A DNA stretch of 64,000 nt from Hyperoodon ampullatus (GCA_949752795.1 OX457074.1:30241980-30305979); one strand, 5' to 3'; counted from the stretch's first letter, positions 13,022 to 24,350 are shown. Notes: generated by a model from the letters alone, not told the origin. A program made the numbers and translations.

Positions 13022-13059
13022 CACTGCAGTCCGAGTGTGTGGTGAGCCAGACACAAGCC
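13022..13059 (+). promoter_or_regulatory. Recombination signal of IGHV pseudogene A (degenerate, 22-bp spacer)
   Basis: Directly after the V end comes cactgca (consensus cacagtg), a 22-base spacer containing gtgtggtgagccag, and the nonamer acacaagcc (consensus acaaaaacc). The heptamer keeps CAC but has lost the rest, and the spacer is one base short of 23, so little recombination activity is expected. Confidence 0.75.
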
Positions 13060-14311
13060 TCCTCACAGGGGCAGGTGTGGGGGCTGCGCGTAACAGTCAG
13101 GGTCTCCCAGGAGATCTCAGGGCCTCAGAGGGAGGTCAGCGCTGCCAGCACAAGGCTGATCGCAGGAGCAGGCACAGATGGAGGCTCAGGGCTGTTGCCT
13201 GCCGGGGTCTGGGGCTTCCTCTCCTTAGAGCAGTCTCCCCCAGCCCATCTCTGCCTCATGATTCTATGCTTAACTCTAAAACCTCTGAATTAGGAAGATG
13301 TGTTGCCATAGGAGGAAAACACTCCCATGCACAGAAGGCAGAGTCCCTTACTCCTGTCCGTAAATACCAATTAATTATCAAAACTTCTGAAGTAAGCTGG
13401 CTAAATCCATACAAGAGGCTCTGTTGCAGTCAACAACGCAGCACTACACGGCACAGCTCAGAGCACAACTAGCCAGCAAGCAGCACCTTAAAGTGCATGA
13501 TGGGTATCAGGCAACACCGGCATCACACACCCAAAGCAAGAGAAGGAAGGCCCTGGTGGTGGTGGTTACTGACTTGACACCACACTCACAGCACCAACAG
13601 TATTAATAGTGGACATCAAGGCAATGCCTAGTGACACCCATCCCCCACCAAAGCTCAATAGAGAAGTTCAGTCTGATGATGCCACAGGCACACATGAAAG
13701 GAATTTGAAAAATGTATCACCTCCATTATTGAGGTGTCTGTTGAGAGCAGGGCAGACCTCTCAAGAACATCAGAAATGGTTTGATAGCACCAGCAATGGA
13801 GACGGATTAGGGTTTTTAATGTGGTTCCTGGGTGTGGGAGGGTTAAGTGTTGTGCTCACAGGCGGGGCTCATGTGGTTTTGATCTCCCACCTGCATTGAA
13901 GGAGGAAGAAGCTGTGCTTCTTACCAAATTTCCCAGCCGTGGGCAGAGGAAGAAGAGAGGAGTGAACTTTAAGGTGCCAGCTCTCAAACATCAGAAAAGA
14001 GAGTAGGACTATTTCTTCCACTTAACACCTGCAAAAACTAATTGAAAAGAAAGGAGAAAAGGGCCATTATGGATAGAAAACAATCTGAGTCCTTAGGAAG
14101 TGGGGAGAATGATTATATGTTGGTTAGAAATAATAAGAAATAACAGAAAAGGAGTTCTTCAGTCTCTCCCCACTTCTAAGGACAAGGCTTCCAATATGAA
14201 AATTCCTCTTCAAGCTCGAGGGTAAAGTCCGCCCCTGGGCTGCAGGAGCTCACAGCTCCCTCCGCAGACAGGGCTGAGGTCCCTGGGGAAGGCAGAGCTG
14301 TGGTCCGGAAG
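13060..14311. other. Inter-V DNA
   Basis: Positions 13060-13260 continue as typical IGHV 3' flank (cctcctcacaggggcaggtg and onward). The remainder shows no recognised gene, promoter octamer or clear transposon. Confidence 0.4.
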
Positions 14312-14749
14312 AAGAGGAGGCTGTGGGTTCTTCTCCTCCGCCTGGTGATACCTCCCCAAAGTGAGGGTCGCGGGTGTCAGACATGGGGCTGTGGGGATGG
14401 CTGTGGCCACAGGTGACTGACAGCTACTGATTCTCCTTGTTGCCAGGTGTCCTGTCCCAGGTGCAGGCACAGGAGTTGGGCCCAGGACTGCACCTTGCAG
14501 ACCCTCTCCCTCACCTGTGCTGTCTCTGGATTCCTCATCCCAACCAGTGGTTATTGCTGGAGCTGGGATCCATCAGCCCTTGGGGGAGGGGCTGCACTGG
14601 TCATCAGGAATATGCTAGAAAGATGACACAGACCCAGCCCCAGCCCCTAGGAGTTAACTCCCCATCTCCAGATACACGTCCAGGAACCAGTTCTCCCTGC
14701 AGCTGAGCTCTGCGACCACCGAGGGCATGGCTGTGGACTGTTCGAGGGA
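14312..14749 (+). pseudogene. IGHV pseudogene B (IGHV4-like / clan II), leader and V exon
   Basis: The leader exon relic is at about 14312-14360 (ctgtgggttcttctcctccg, donor gtgagg at 14361) and its ATG is lost. A short intron ends at ttgccag (14446), followed by the leader part 2 gtgtcctgtcc (14447-14457) and the V region from 14458. Framework 1 begins Q-V-Q-A-Q-E-L-G-P-G-L. A small deletion where 'gtgaagcct' is expected then shifts the frame ahead of the conserved ccctctccctcacctg. An extra G shifts it again at tggagctgggatcc. Framework 3 keeps R-N-Q-F-S-L-Q-L-S-S, and the second cysteine is at D-C-S-R near 14740. The segment is therefore an unambiguous but multiply frameshifted V pseudogene. 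Confidence 0.9.
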
Positions 14750-14788
14750 CACAGGGAGGGGAGGTCAGGGTGAGCCCAGACAGAAACT
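14750..14788 (+). promoter_or_regulatory. Recombination signal of IGHV pseudogene B (23-bp spacer)
   Basis: The heptamer cacaggg (14750-14756; consensus cacagtg, one mismatch) is followed by a spacer of exactly 23 bases (aggggaggtcagggtgagcc, then cag) and the nonamer acagaaact (consensus acaaaaacc). The layout is that of a standard IGHV signal, better preserved than the coding part. Confidence 0.85.
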
Positions 14789-16174
14789 TCCCTGCAGGGA
14801 GACAGGAGGGGCTGGGCTGCAGGTTTCACTGAGGACCATGAGGCAGGGCTGAGGCCACCAGGGCATGCTCAGGACCCACTGAGCAGAGACCAGCCACACG
14901 AGCAGGTGCGGATGAAGGTAGAGGTTTCCTGCCAGAGCCTGTGGTTCCCTCTGCGTCTCACCATTTCTTGTAGACCCTCTCTATGTTTGTAATTGTTTGT
15001 CAACTATAGATTTCTGATTAGAAGCTTCTGCTCTAACACAAGCACGCAGTTTCACGTGCACCAATGCAGAGCCCCACTTACAGAGCCAGGAATGACTGCT
15101 GATGGTCACCAGCAGCAGGGGTGTGAGGAAGCCCGAGGAAGCTGGCTGCTGCTTTCCTATCAGACTGGGAGAACAGACCTCAATAGAAATCCTAGACAAG
15201 GACAGTCTTTGCTGTCCTGGTCCCAGCCAGACGGAGCCTAAGGCTGGGCCAGTCCCTTAGAGAAGTTGATGGATTTTCAATCTAACCCTCCTCTCACCAG
15301 ACTCAACGCTGAACAGTGAACACTGGTCAGGCTGTCTCTTCTTCTGTGAATCAGTTTTCTTTCTCCTTCATCTTTTTGTCCCCAAACCCTTTCTCTTTCC
15401 ACTCTCTGAAAAGGGGTCATGTCCTCTCTGTTGTCTAAACCCCAGGGGCAGGCCCTCTACCTGGAGCTCAGGTGTGGCCCAGGCCGTGGCTCTTGCAGGC
15501 ACCTGGGAAGGTGTGATGGGACTTTCAGACTTGCTGTGGACCAGGACGTGCCTGCTGTCCTTTGCACGTGCACTCACTGGGGAAGGTAAGTGGACACGAG
15601 TACTCAAGGGAGTGATGTTTGTTTAGACACAACGGGATGTGGAGTTTGAACTTGTCCTGATCAAACTCTTGTGGGGTCACCACCCTGACCTGTAGCTTCC
15701 AGCAGAGCCTGATGGACACCCCGCTGCTGTTCTGGGAGCTCTGGAGGATGGAGGTTGTGCGGCCAGTTGGAGACATACAATCTTCATGGGGCCAGACGTC
15801 AGGAAGGCCAGTCTGGAAATCTCGAGTAGTAGATGAAGCTGCTGTCCACTGTGGAATTGCATCTTCTTCAGGTCTGCTGTGATTGAACCAAGCCCAAGCA
15901 GGTTATCTAGGATAATATTCCTAGGTTAGAGTAAAATGATGATAGAATTTAACAACATCTACAAAATACCTTCAGGGTAACACCTGGATTAGGGATTGAC
16001 TGAATAACTGGAGAGGGAGCCCAGGCTAGCTGACACATAAAACTGACCATCGCCATTGTTATTTTATATTTTATATTTGCCTAAAGAAGCAGGTTCATAT
16101 TATCAATAACTATGCTAAGGTGTTTTTTCAGTTTTTTCACGTCACCTAAAAAGCAGTCATCGAAAATGGATTCC
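14789..16174. other. Inter-V DNA
   Basis: The IGHV 3' flank continues to about 14980 (ccctgcagggagacaggagg resembles the flank of segment C). The remainder, including 15300-15900, has no gene or repeat I can name. Confidence 0.4.
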
Positions 16175-16182
16175 ATTTGCAT
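16175..16182 (+). promoter_or_regulatory. Possible immunoglobulin octamer (inverted) upstream of IGHV C
   Basis: The sequence atttgcat is the exact reverse complement of the immunoglobulin promoter octamer atgcaaat. It lies about 244 bases before the leader relic of segment C. Heavy-chain V promoters normally carry the other orientation and lie closer, so this may be chance. Confidence 0.3.
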
Positions 16183-16425
16183 GGAATTTGTTTTTAGGAA
16201 AGTATGTTTGTGATGCTGAGAGTGATGTCAGCCCTGACGCAGCTCTGACCCTGAGTGATAGAGAGAGAAGTAAGACTGGATGGGACATCAAGTGTCCTTC
16301 AGTCCAAGAAAGGACCAGCTGGGGCATCTTCGAGCCCAAGTCGTCCTTCGGAGGACCCCCACACTTCACTGTTATGGCCCTGCCTCGGCAACAGCTGTGC
16401 AAGGACTGAATACAGACAACACACC

Positions 16426-16871
16426 GTGGAGTCTGGGCTGAGCTGCTTTGTCTTTGTTGCTATTTTACAAGGTAATTGATGGAGAACAAGAGATACTGAG
16501 GATGTGAGGGGATATGAGTGAGGGAATCAGTGGATGTGTGACAGTCTCCTGACCAGGATGTCTCTGTGTTTGCAGAGGTCTGGCTGGTAGAGTCTGGGGG
16601 AGGCTTGGTGTAGCCTGGGGGGTCTCTGAGACTCTCCTGTGCAGCCTCTGGAGTCACCTTCAGTAGCTACTGGATGAGCTGGGTGTGCCAGGCTCCAGGG
16701 AAGGGGCTGGAGTGGGTCTCATCCATTAATACTGGTACTGGTAGCACTAACTATGCCGACTCTGTGAAGGACTGATTTGTGATCTCCAGAGACAATGCCA
16801 GGAACATGCTATATCTGCAGATGGACAGCCTGAGAGCCGTGGACAGGAACCATGCATTACTGTGTAAGAGA
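16426..16871 (+). pseudogene. IGHV pseudogene C (IGHV3-like)
   Basis: The leader exon is at 16426-16471 (46 bases, the usual IGHV3 length) with its ATG mutated to GTG. The donor is gtaatt at 16472, and an intron of about 100 bases ends at tgtttgcag (16575). The 11-base leader part 2 is missing, so the V region follows the acceptor directly. The frame reads [25 protein letters not shown], with [24 protein letters not shown], and R-D-N-A-R-N-M-L-Y-L-Q-M in framework 3. Lesions are Q13-type CAG to TAG, VRQ to VCQ, a TGA at the start of framework 3 and a one-base insertion before the second cysteine. Most look like C-to-T decay of an otherwise good gene. Confidence 0.93.
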
Positions 16872-16910
16872 CACAATAAAGGGAGGTCAGTGTGAGCCCA
16901 GACACAAACC
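16872..16910 (+). promoter_or_regulatory. Recombination signal of IGHV pseudogene C (23-bp spacer)
   Basis: The heptamer cacaata (16872-16878; consensus cacagtg) is followed by an exact 23-base spacer (aagggaggtcagtgtgagcc, then cag) and the nonamer acacaaacc (16902-16910; one mismatch to acaaaaacc). Spacer length and sequence are typical of mammalian IGHV segments. Confidence 0.87.
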
Positions 16911-18110
16911 TCCCCACAGGGAGACAGGAGGGGCTGCGGTGCAGGGTGTCATCAGGACACTAAGGAGTGCTCTGGACTCAGGAGCATGAGGTCTAGTCCC
17001 AGGGACAGGGCAGGTGCAGTGGCCTTAGCGGTGGATACCCTGGACAACAAATAACCCCATCTTCTCATTTATAATAAACTATTGGGCCATTGTCCAAAAA
17101 TTGTCCCCTTTGGTGTAAAAGTATCTGGGAATCTCTTGCCTCAAAGATACCTAAAACATCAATCAAAATGACACATATTTCCATGTATGCTAAGACCTAC
17201 AATGCCTTACTAGGGCAGTACTTATTTCCTTTGGAGTTACAAACTTTACTAATAGTAACTAAACTACACATTTCATTTTCAATACACACAATGTAGGGTC
17301 TTGGAATATCATTCAATAGAACCATCATGTCCCTGATAGGTCCTAGACAGATGTTTGATATTAGAAACATAACGCTCTTCTCAAATAATTCCTTTCCAAA
17401 TTCCAGTCAGGCACATAATCCCCTGAATGTGTCTCTCCCTTTCCCCATGGCTTAATTTATTTTTTAATATATTTTACTATCTTTCCCCCATACTGAAAGG
17501 GTTGGACACCAGATCTAGGGCACATACTCTCCTGGAAGCACTAACCATAACCTGTCCTACAGGGCAAGTGGCTCATTTGATACAGGACCCTATATGCCCA
17601 CAAACAGCAACAACAACGGAGACCGGTCAAGCACAGCTCGCATCATCCTGATGACTGCTGATCTAATTAGTAACGGTCTAGTTGTTTTCATTAAATTATA
17701 ATTGGAAGCCCACTCTGCCACAGAGACACTGCTTCAATCAACCATGGCAAATGCTGAGACCCACATCCACTGCAACAGGAACTCACTTGGAGGTTCTCCA
17801 GTCCACATCCCAGATGATACCCGTCCAACTCAAGACCTTCCCACTGGTGATGACTTCATCCTGGATGCTAAATCCTGAGCCCCAGTAAAGCCTATGGATG
17901 GTCTCTCTTAAAACACAAATGATGAACACATAGCCTTTACTGCTTTTCTTCCTTTGATATTGGGATCTCTATTATGTGTCTGGGCTCACCCTCTGCTTAG
18001 ACCACAATCCTGGTATAACCCTTGCTCTCTGCCAAAATGTACACCCCCGTTTTCCCAAGATTAAAGCAAAGTCTGGAAGATATTACTCCTATCTGTGCCG
18101 TTCTGAAAAT
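16911..18110. other. Intergenic, no gene recognised
   Basis: About 16911-17000 is V 3' flank. The remainder is AT-rich with scattered short open frames. Positions 17560-18060 may be an unnamed transposon relic, but I cannot identify it. Confidence 0.35.
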
Positions 18111-18531
18111 TAATGGGGCTTTTTTAGCAAATGGAACAACTGGATATCCACATGCAAAAAAGTGAATCCTGGCAAAGACCTTATAGTCTTCACAGAACTT
18201 TACTGAAAATGGTTCACAGAGCTGAATGTAAAATTCAAAACTCTAAAACCTCCATGAGATAACACAGGAGAAAAACTATATGATTTGGGGTAGAATGAAT
18301 GATGACTTTTTAGGATCCATAAAATAAATCTTTGATAAGATAGATTCTATTAAATTTAAAAACTTCTGCTCTGTGGAAGACAATGTCAAGACAATGAGAA
18401 TACAAGCCACAGCCTAGGATAAATTATTTGTAACAGATTCATCTGGTAAAGTACTGTTACCCTATTATACAAAGAACACTTGAAACTCAACAATATGAAA
18501 ACAGAAAACCTGATTAAAAAGTGGACCAAAG
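18110..18531 (+). mobile_element. L1 fragment, left part (split by SINE)
   Basis: This is late ORF2 sequence of an L1 (aaaaacttctgctctgtgga, then caaagaacacttgaaactca, attaaaaagtggaccaaag). It continues directly at 18881 beyond an inserted SINE, so the L1 is older than the SINE. Confidence 0.85.
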
Positions 18532-18880
18532 GGACTTCCCTGGTGGCGCAGTGGTTAAGAACCCGCCTGCCAATGCAGGGGACACAGGTTCAAGCCCTGG
18601 TGCCACAGAGCAACTGAGCCCGTGCGCCACAACTACTAAGTCTGCACTCTAGAGCTCGCGTGCCACAACTACTGAGCCCGTGTGCCACAACTACTGAAGC
18701 CCATACACCTAGAACCTGTGCTCTGCAACAAGAGAAGCCACTGCAATGAGAAGCCTGCGCACTGCATCGAAGAGTAGCCCCACTCACCGCAACCAGAGAA
18801 AGCCCACACAGAGCAACAAAGACCCAACACAGCCAAAAATTTTAAAAAATTAAAAATAAAAAAATTTATTTTAAAAAAAA
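18532..18880 (+). mobile_element. CHR-type SINE (long form) inserted in L1
   Basis: It opens with gggacttccctggtggcgca and has a tRNA-like head, then a body with repeated 'cacaactac' units and an A-rich tail. It is flanked by a near-perfect duplication, tggaccaaag (18522-18531) and tgggccaaag (18881-18890). It is the same long subtype as the copy in the NUMT. Confidence 0.93.
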
Positions 18881-19896
18881 TGGGCCAAAGACCTGAAGAG
18901 AAACTTCACCAACGGAGATAAACAGATAGCAAATGAGCATATGAGAAGAAGCTCTGCTTCACATGTGATCAGAGAAATGCAAAGTAAAACCATGATGTGA
19001 TGACTATACACAATTATTCAAATAGCCAAAATCTAGAACATGGACCACACTACATGCCAGCAAGGCTGATAAGCTGTCATGACACATTGCAATTACCTGC
19101 CACATGCCGGCAAGGCTGTAGAAGGAAAGGAACTCATTCACCACTTGTTGTAACGCAAGACGGTGCATCCACTTTGGGAGACATTTCAGCAGTTTCTATG
19201 AAAGGAAACATGCTCTCACCATATGACCCAGCAATCATACACCTTGCTATTTGCCCAAAGACACAGAAAACACAGGTCCATGTGACAACCTGCACACAAA
19301 TGTTTATATCAGCTTTATTCATGGTTGACAAAACTTGGAAGCAACCAAGATGTCCTACAGTAAGTGAACAGATAAATAAACTGTGGTTCATCCAAACAAC
19401 AGAATATTATTTGGCAATAAAAGAATGAAAAGACATGGAAGAGGCAAGCATATTACTAAGTAAAAGAAGCCAATCTGAAAAGGCTTCATATTGTATGCTT
19501 TTAACTTTGTGGTATTCTGGAAAACACAAAACTATGGAGACAGTAAAAAGATCAGTGATTGTGTAGAGCTCGGGAAGAGGAAGATGGATGAACAGGTGAA
19601 GTCAGAGGACTTTTAGGGCAGAGAAATACTCCTTATGATCCCTTAATACTGGACACATGTCATACATTTGTAAAGTCACGTGAAATGTACAAGAGTGAAC
19701 CCTAAGGTAAGCTATAGACGTCGGGTAATTGCCATGTGTCATGACAGTTTATAAGCTATAACAAATGTGCCAGCTGAGGGTAGTGATGATGGTGGAGGTT
19801 GTGCATGTGAGGGTCAATACGTATATGGGATAGCTCTGGACTGCCCCCCCCATTATGCTGTAAACCTAAAACTGCTCTAAAAAAAAATAAAGTCTT
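18881..19896 (+). mobile_element. L1 fragment, right part to its 3' end
   Basis: Continuation of the split L1: agaaatgcaaagtaaaacca, then ccagcaatcatacaccttgc and tgacaaaacttggaagcaac, through the 3' UTR to an A-rich tail at about 19875-19890. The reading frame is broken. Confidence 0.85.
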
Positions 19897-20121
19897 GGGC
19901 TTCCCTGGTGGCGCAGTGGTTGAGAGTCCGCCTGCCGATGCAGGGGACGCGGGTTCGTGCCCCGGTCCGGGAAGATCCCACATGCCGCGGAGCAGCTGGG
20001 CCCATGAGCCATGGCCGCTGAGCCTGAGCCTCTGGAGCCTGTGCTCCGCAACGGGAGAGGCCACAACAGTGAGAGTCCCGTGTACCGCAAAAAAATAAAA
20101 AAATAAAAAAATAAAAAATAA
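19897..20121 (+). mobile_element. CHR-2-type SINE
   Basis: The element opens ggcttccctggtggcgcagt, with the 'cctgccgatgcaggggacgc' head and a body ending gtaccgcaaaaaaataaa. The duplication ataaagtctt lies on both sides (about 19887-19896 and 20122-20131). It sits at the tail of the preceding L1. Confidence 0.94.
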
Positions 20122-20152
20122 ATAAAGTCTTTATTTAAAGAAAATAATGGAT

Positions 20153-20372
20153 GAGGCTGCGCTCTAGAGCCCACGAGCCACAACTACTGAAGCCCGTGCC
20201 CTGCAACAAGAGAAGCCACCGCAATGAGAAGCCTGCGCACTGCAGCAAAGAGTAGCCCCCGCTCACCGCAACTAGAGAAAGCCCGCGCGCAGCAATGAAG
20301 ACTCAACGCAGCCAAAACTATAAATAAATGAATGAATGAATGAATGCAGGGAGCAGAAGTTTAAAAAAGAAA
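20153..20372 (+). mobile_element. 5'-truncated CHR SINE with AATG-type tail
   Basis: Only the body of the long SINE is present (gctctagagcccacgagcca, then ctcaccgcaactagagaaag). The tRNA-like head is missing. It ends in an (AATG)n microsatellite at about 20325-20346. A matching duplication, gaaaataatgga, lies at about 20140-20151 and 20375-20385, so the truncation arose at insertion and not by later deletion. Confidence 0.85.
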
Positions 20373-20385
20373 GAAAATAATGGAC

Positions 20386-21454
20386 ATAAATGTTGTCTCC
20401 AGGAAGCACCAGCCTCCTTTCAGTCAACACCTTGACCCTATGGAGTAGGACCACCGGCTCCTACTACAGCCTTGGCTATACACAAATACTACTCTTTGCA
20501 TAAACTTACTTACAGTTCATACTCTCAAAGGGCATAACTTCTGGACCCGTCTCCTTGACCTGAGCACATTCTAATACTCTTCACAACTCCGCCCAGGTAT
20601 TGTTAGAGAGCCCCAAAACTTCAAATCTATTTTCCTGGCTAATGTCATACAAATGGGGACTTGGTGATGAGCCAGGTTACAAGGAACCTTTATATACTTT
20701 TACTTGTGTTTGTTCTTCCTACTCCCATAGTAAAATGTTTTATTCCATTTAGAGTGACTTCTGCCATATTCTCTGAAAGTCACTCACCCAAAGTTCCCTT
20801 AATTTGAAGCCAGAGCACCGCAGGGACAACTGTAGTAACTATATTTTCCTATTTCTGTATTCTCAATGTTCTGATTTGGGGGGCCTTGATCTTGCACAGA
20901 CTGCCCCTTCCTGGGCTGCAAATTCCTGCAGATATCAGACACCTTCCTGCAGGTGTACCTCTGATATACAAGCCACCAATCCAGAGCATATCTCTATTTT
21001 CTATCTCTCTTACAAGCTCTCACACACCTTTCCACATTCCTCCTGACCTGGATCACCCCAGGGCCAGGTCTCAGACAACCAGGGACCACACATGCCCAAG
21101 AGCCTGACAAAATTATTCAAGTTATCCAGGACTAATTTTACTCAGCATACCTACCCTGCCTCATCCATTCCAAAACCCCACTTGTCCCTGTTGTATTTGG
21201 AGTTTAGTCCAGTCTGCCTCGTGTTGCAGTAGTACTGAATAGAGTCTCACTTGCTATTTTTATAAGTTTTATAATTTGTTGTTCTTTAACCCAAGCTCTT
21301 TGCTTTCAAATTACACTGGTGGGGCAGGCATAGGATAGAGTTTCCCATTCCCAAAGTAAAAAAGCAAAATGATGTAAACAAGGTGTCAAGCAAGTCAGAA
21401 AGAAACAGAGCAAATTCTATTGGATTTTACAATAAGAAAAAAAATGTATTGGCT
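20386..21454. other. Intergenic, possible LTR relic at its right end
   Basis: No gene recognised. About 20880-21300 resembles the 3' half of a retroviral LTR in general style (pyrimidine-rich block, then a tract ending attttgttgttctttaaccc-like), but I cannot assign a family. Confidence 0.3.
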
Positions 21455-22010
21455 CTATCAAGGAGGAAGAAATTTTCCTCTACGTTTCTAGGTCCTTCTG
21501 GCTGGTCTAAAATTTAAGTTGACATGAAACAGATTAAAAGGAAAAATTCCAATAAACACTCAATAATATGTATACATGGGAGAGACCCAGGAAACCTGAG
21601 TAACTCACCTTAAATATCATCTTAAGCTAAAGACGAAAGAGGAGGTTGGGGTTAGTGGTTTGGGACTTCAAAGGGGAAGAAGGCAATTCACATGAAAATG
21701 GAAAAGTAGATGTTTGATAAATAAATATTTGCTGGGCCAGTGGAGACAATGGGACACAGAGTGGACTCTGATCTCTAGGCCCTGCTGAGTCTCCTGGCCC
21801 CCACACCACCACACCTAGCCCATGTTTTTTGCACATATTTCTGCTGACAGTTCTATTTTGGTAACAGGTCCTCTATCTAAATTCTATAGGTAGCTAAGGG
21901 GGAGGTCAAAATTTCTTCCTGACTCTTCTGTTCTTAAAAAGAATGACCTTAATTTAATCCTCAAGATAATGAGACACACTGGGGTGGCAAATTTTGCTCC
22001 CTTTCATCTG
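21455..22010 (+). mobile_element. LTR-like element copy 1 (unnamed, about 550 bp)
   Basis: This stretch aligns by eye over its whole length with 33259-33828 and, reversed, with 27280-27852. Shared landmarks are aggaggaagaaattttcct, tatacatgggagagacccag, a 'gagtaactc' block, 'agatgtttgataaat' and a final 'ggggtggcaaattttgctcc'. No coding region is present. The size and TG...CA ends of copy 3 suggest a solitary LTR of an endogenous retrovirus. Confidence 0.72.
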
Positions 22011-23219
22011 CATGCTCTGTCCTCTGGGCCCACCTGTCTGTGACCCTGGCACCTCAGCCTGTGCCCTCTGAACACCGGGTGGCAGTAGCAACCAAGTGAG
22101 CCACTCCGTCTGTCCCTGTCCTCAAATCAATCTTTCTCTACTTCATCCCATTTGGTTACTTCAGTCCAGAGCAACATTGTGCCTGCTACTGTCAGACTAT
22201 CAAAACCCTTCTTGGCCTTCTATGCAATTCATGAGATTCAGGTCATCAGACAAGAGGATCCTCCGCAGGCCTTTCCTGCATGACCACATAGCTATTCCTG
22301 GTTCTGCTGAGATGGTTGACTGTATGAATCACATGCATCAACCCTTTAGTAAAAGTTTTTGCAGGCACACCCTTGGCTCTATTTCAAAAGCAGGTTATCT
22401 GGATAGACTGAGATGTTTCCAAAACTTGAGGATTTCTTTCTGCTTTTCTTAATAATTTTCTCTGCAGTTTACTTTCTCTTCTCATAACTGCAAGCATCAA
22501 GAAGAAATCAGGCCATTCTTTCTTCAATACTTTGCTTAGAAATCTCTTCAGCTAAACATCCAAAATCATCACACTCAAATTCTAGTTTGTACACGCAACC
22601 TAATACTATTCAGAAAAGTTTTCTGCCACTTTATTACAAGATTCACCTTTCCACATGTTTTCAATGGCATGTTCTCCATTTCCATCTGAGATATCACCAA
22701 CATTCATTTGTTTATGCTTATATATGTATTTCTAAGATTACAGAAGTTTCTCTCAGCTTTCCTCTTTCATTTCTGATGTCTCACCATAATCTCCATCAAT
22801 GTACATTTTCTACCAACAGGTCTTCCAATCTGTCTGAGCTTTTCCTATTAAGCACACCAACACCAGCCTCTTTTCATTACCCCAATCTAAAAATATTTCC
22901 ACACGAGTAGGTAAGTGTTAAGCAGCCTTCCTCTTCCTGATACCAAAATTTTTATTATTTTCTAGGGCTGCCATATGAAATACCACACACTGAGCAGCTA
23001 TATGCAATAGAAATTTATTATCTCACAGATCTGGAGGCTTGAAGGAAATGTGACGTGTCGGCCAAGTCGATTTGACATGTTGGCCAAGTCAAACATAATT
23101 GTCCCTCACAGCCCTGTCTGTCAAGCCTCTCTCCGTGGCTTGACAATGACCAGATGCAATCCAGAAAGTGAAAAGACAGCCCACATAATGGAGGAAAATA
23201 TTTCCACATTACATATCTG
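22011..23219. other. Intergenic with undefined old repeat
   Basis: About 22960-23040 carries a very common mammalian interspersed motif (ctagggctgccatatgaaat, then aatttattatctcacagatc, tggaggctt) that I recognise as repeat but cannot name with confidence. No gene is seen. Confidence 0.45.
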
Positions 23220-24350
23220 ATGAGTCTTTATTTATCCAGTGTATATCAAGAACTTTCATAACTCATCAACAAAAACAAACAACCCAATTTTAAATATGGA
23301 CAGAGGACTTAAATAGACCCTTCTTTGCGCAAGACATGAAAAAATGGTCAACAAGCAGATGACAAGACAGGAGGGAAATGCAAATTAAAACCACAATGCA
23401 ATAACTCCTTCACACACTTTAAAATGGTTATAATCAAGAGAATTAAAAATAACAAATGTTGGCAACAATGCAGAGAAATTGGAACCTTTAAGCATGACTC
23501 ATGGAAATGGAAAAGCATGCAACCTATGTTTACAATATGAATGTGCAATTACCATATGGTTCAACACCTCCACTCCTAGAGACCCCAAAGAACTGAGAAC
23601 AGGTGTACGTATATATTGATAGCCGCACTGTTCACAAGAGCCAAAAGGAAGAAACAATGCAAACGTCCATCAGTGGGTAAATGGATAAACATAATGGGGT
23701 TGATCCATAAACCGCCATGTTATTCTGCCATGAAAGGAATAAAGTGAAATGGTGCAGCCCCTGTGGAAGATAGTATGGCAGCTCCTCAAAAAGGTAAACA
23801 CAGAATTAACATATGATCCATCAATTCCACATCGGGGTATATACCCAAAAGACTAAAAGCAGGGATTGGAAGAGATATGGGTACACACACACTCACAGCA
23901 GCATTAATCACAATAGCGAAAGGTGGAAGCGATCCAAGTGTCCACTGATGGATGAGTGGATAAACTAAATGTGCTATACACACAAAAGAATGTCATTCGG
24001 ACTTAAAAATTAAGGAACTTCTGACACGTGCTACAACATATATGAACCTTGAAGTCATTAGGATAAGTGAAATAACTCCATCACAAAAGGACAAAAATGA
24101 TATGATTCCACTTATATGAGGTACCCAGAAAAGTCAAATTCAGAGAGAGAAAGTAGAATGTGGTTGCCAGGGGCTGAGGGGAATTCGTGTTTAATGGCTA
24201 CAGAGTTTCACCAGTGAAAACTGAAAAGATCGGAATGTGGATGGTGAGGATATTTGTACAACAATGTGAGCGTGGTTAATGCCATAGAATGGTGTACTTA
24301 AAATAGTTTAAATGGTAAATGATCCGTACATTTAATCACACACACACAAA
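23220..24350 (+). mobile_element. L1 3' region, old
   Basis: This holds the late ORF2/3' UTR order of L1: accttctttgcgcaagacat, then atgcaaattaaaaccacaat, ggtatatacccaaaagacta, gatggatgagtggataaact, ggttgccaggggctgagggg, and a CA-rich end at about 24340. Two partly overlapping copies of the mid-block (23600 and 23780) suggest a second L1 piece joined here. Confidence 0.85.

Noticed and set aside
15360..15900. Possible fourth V segment between B and C
   Set aside because: No framework motif, cysteine pattern or recombination signal could be found.
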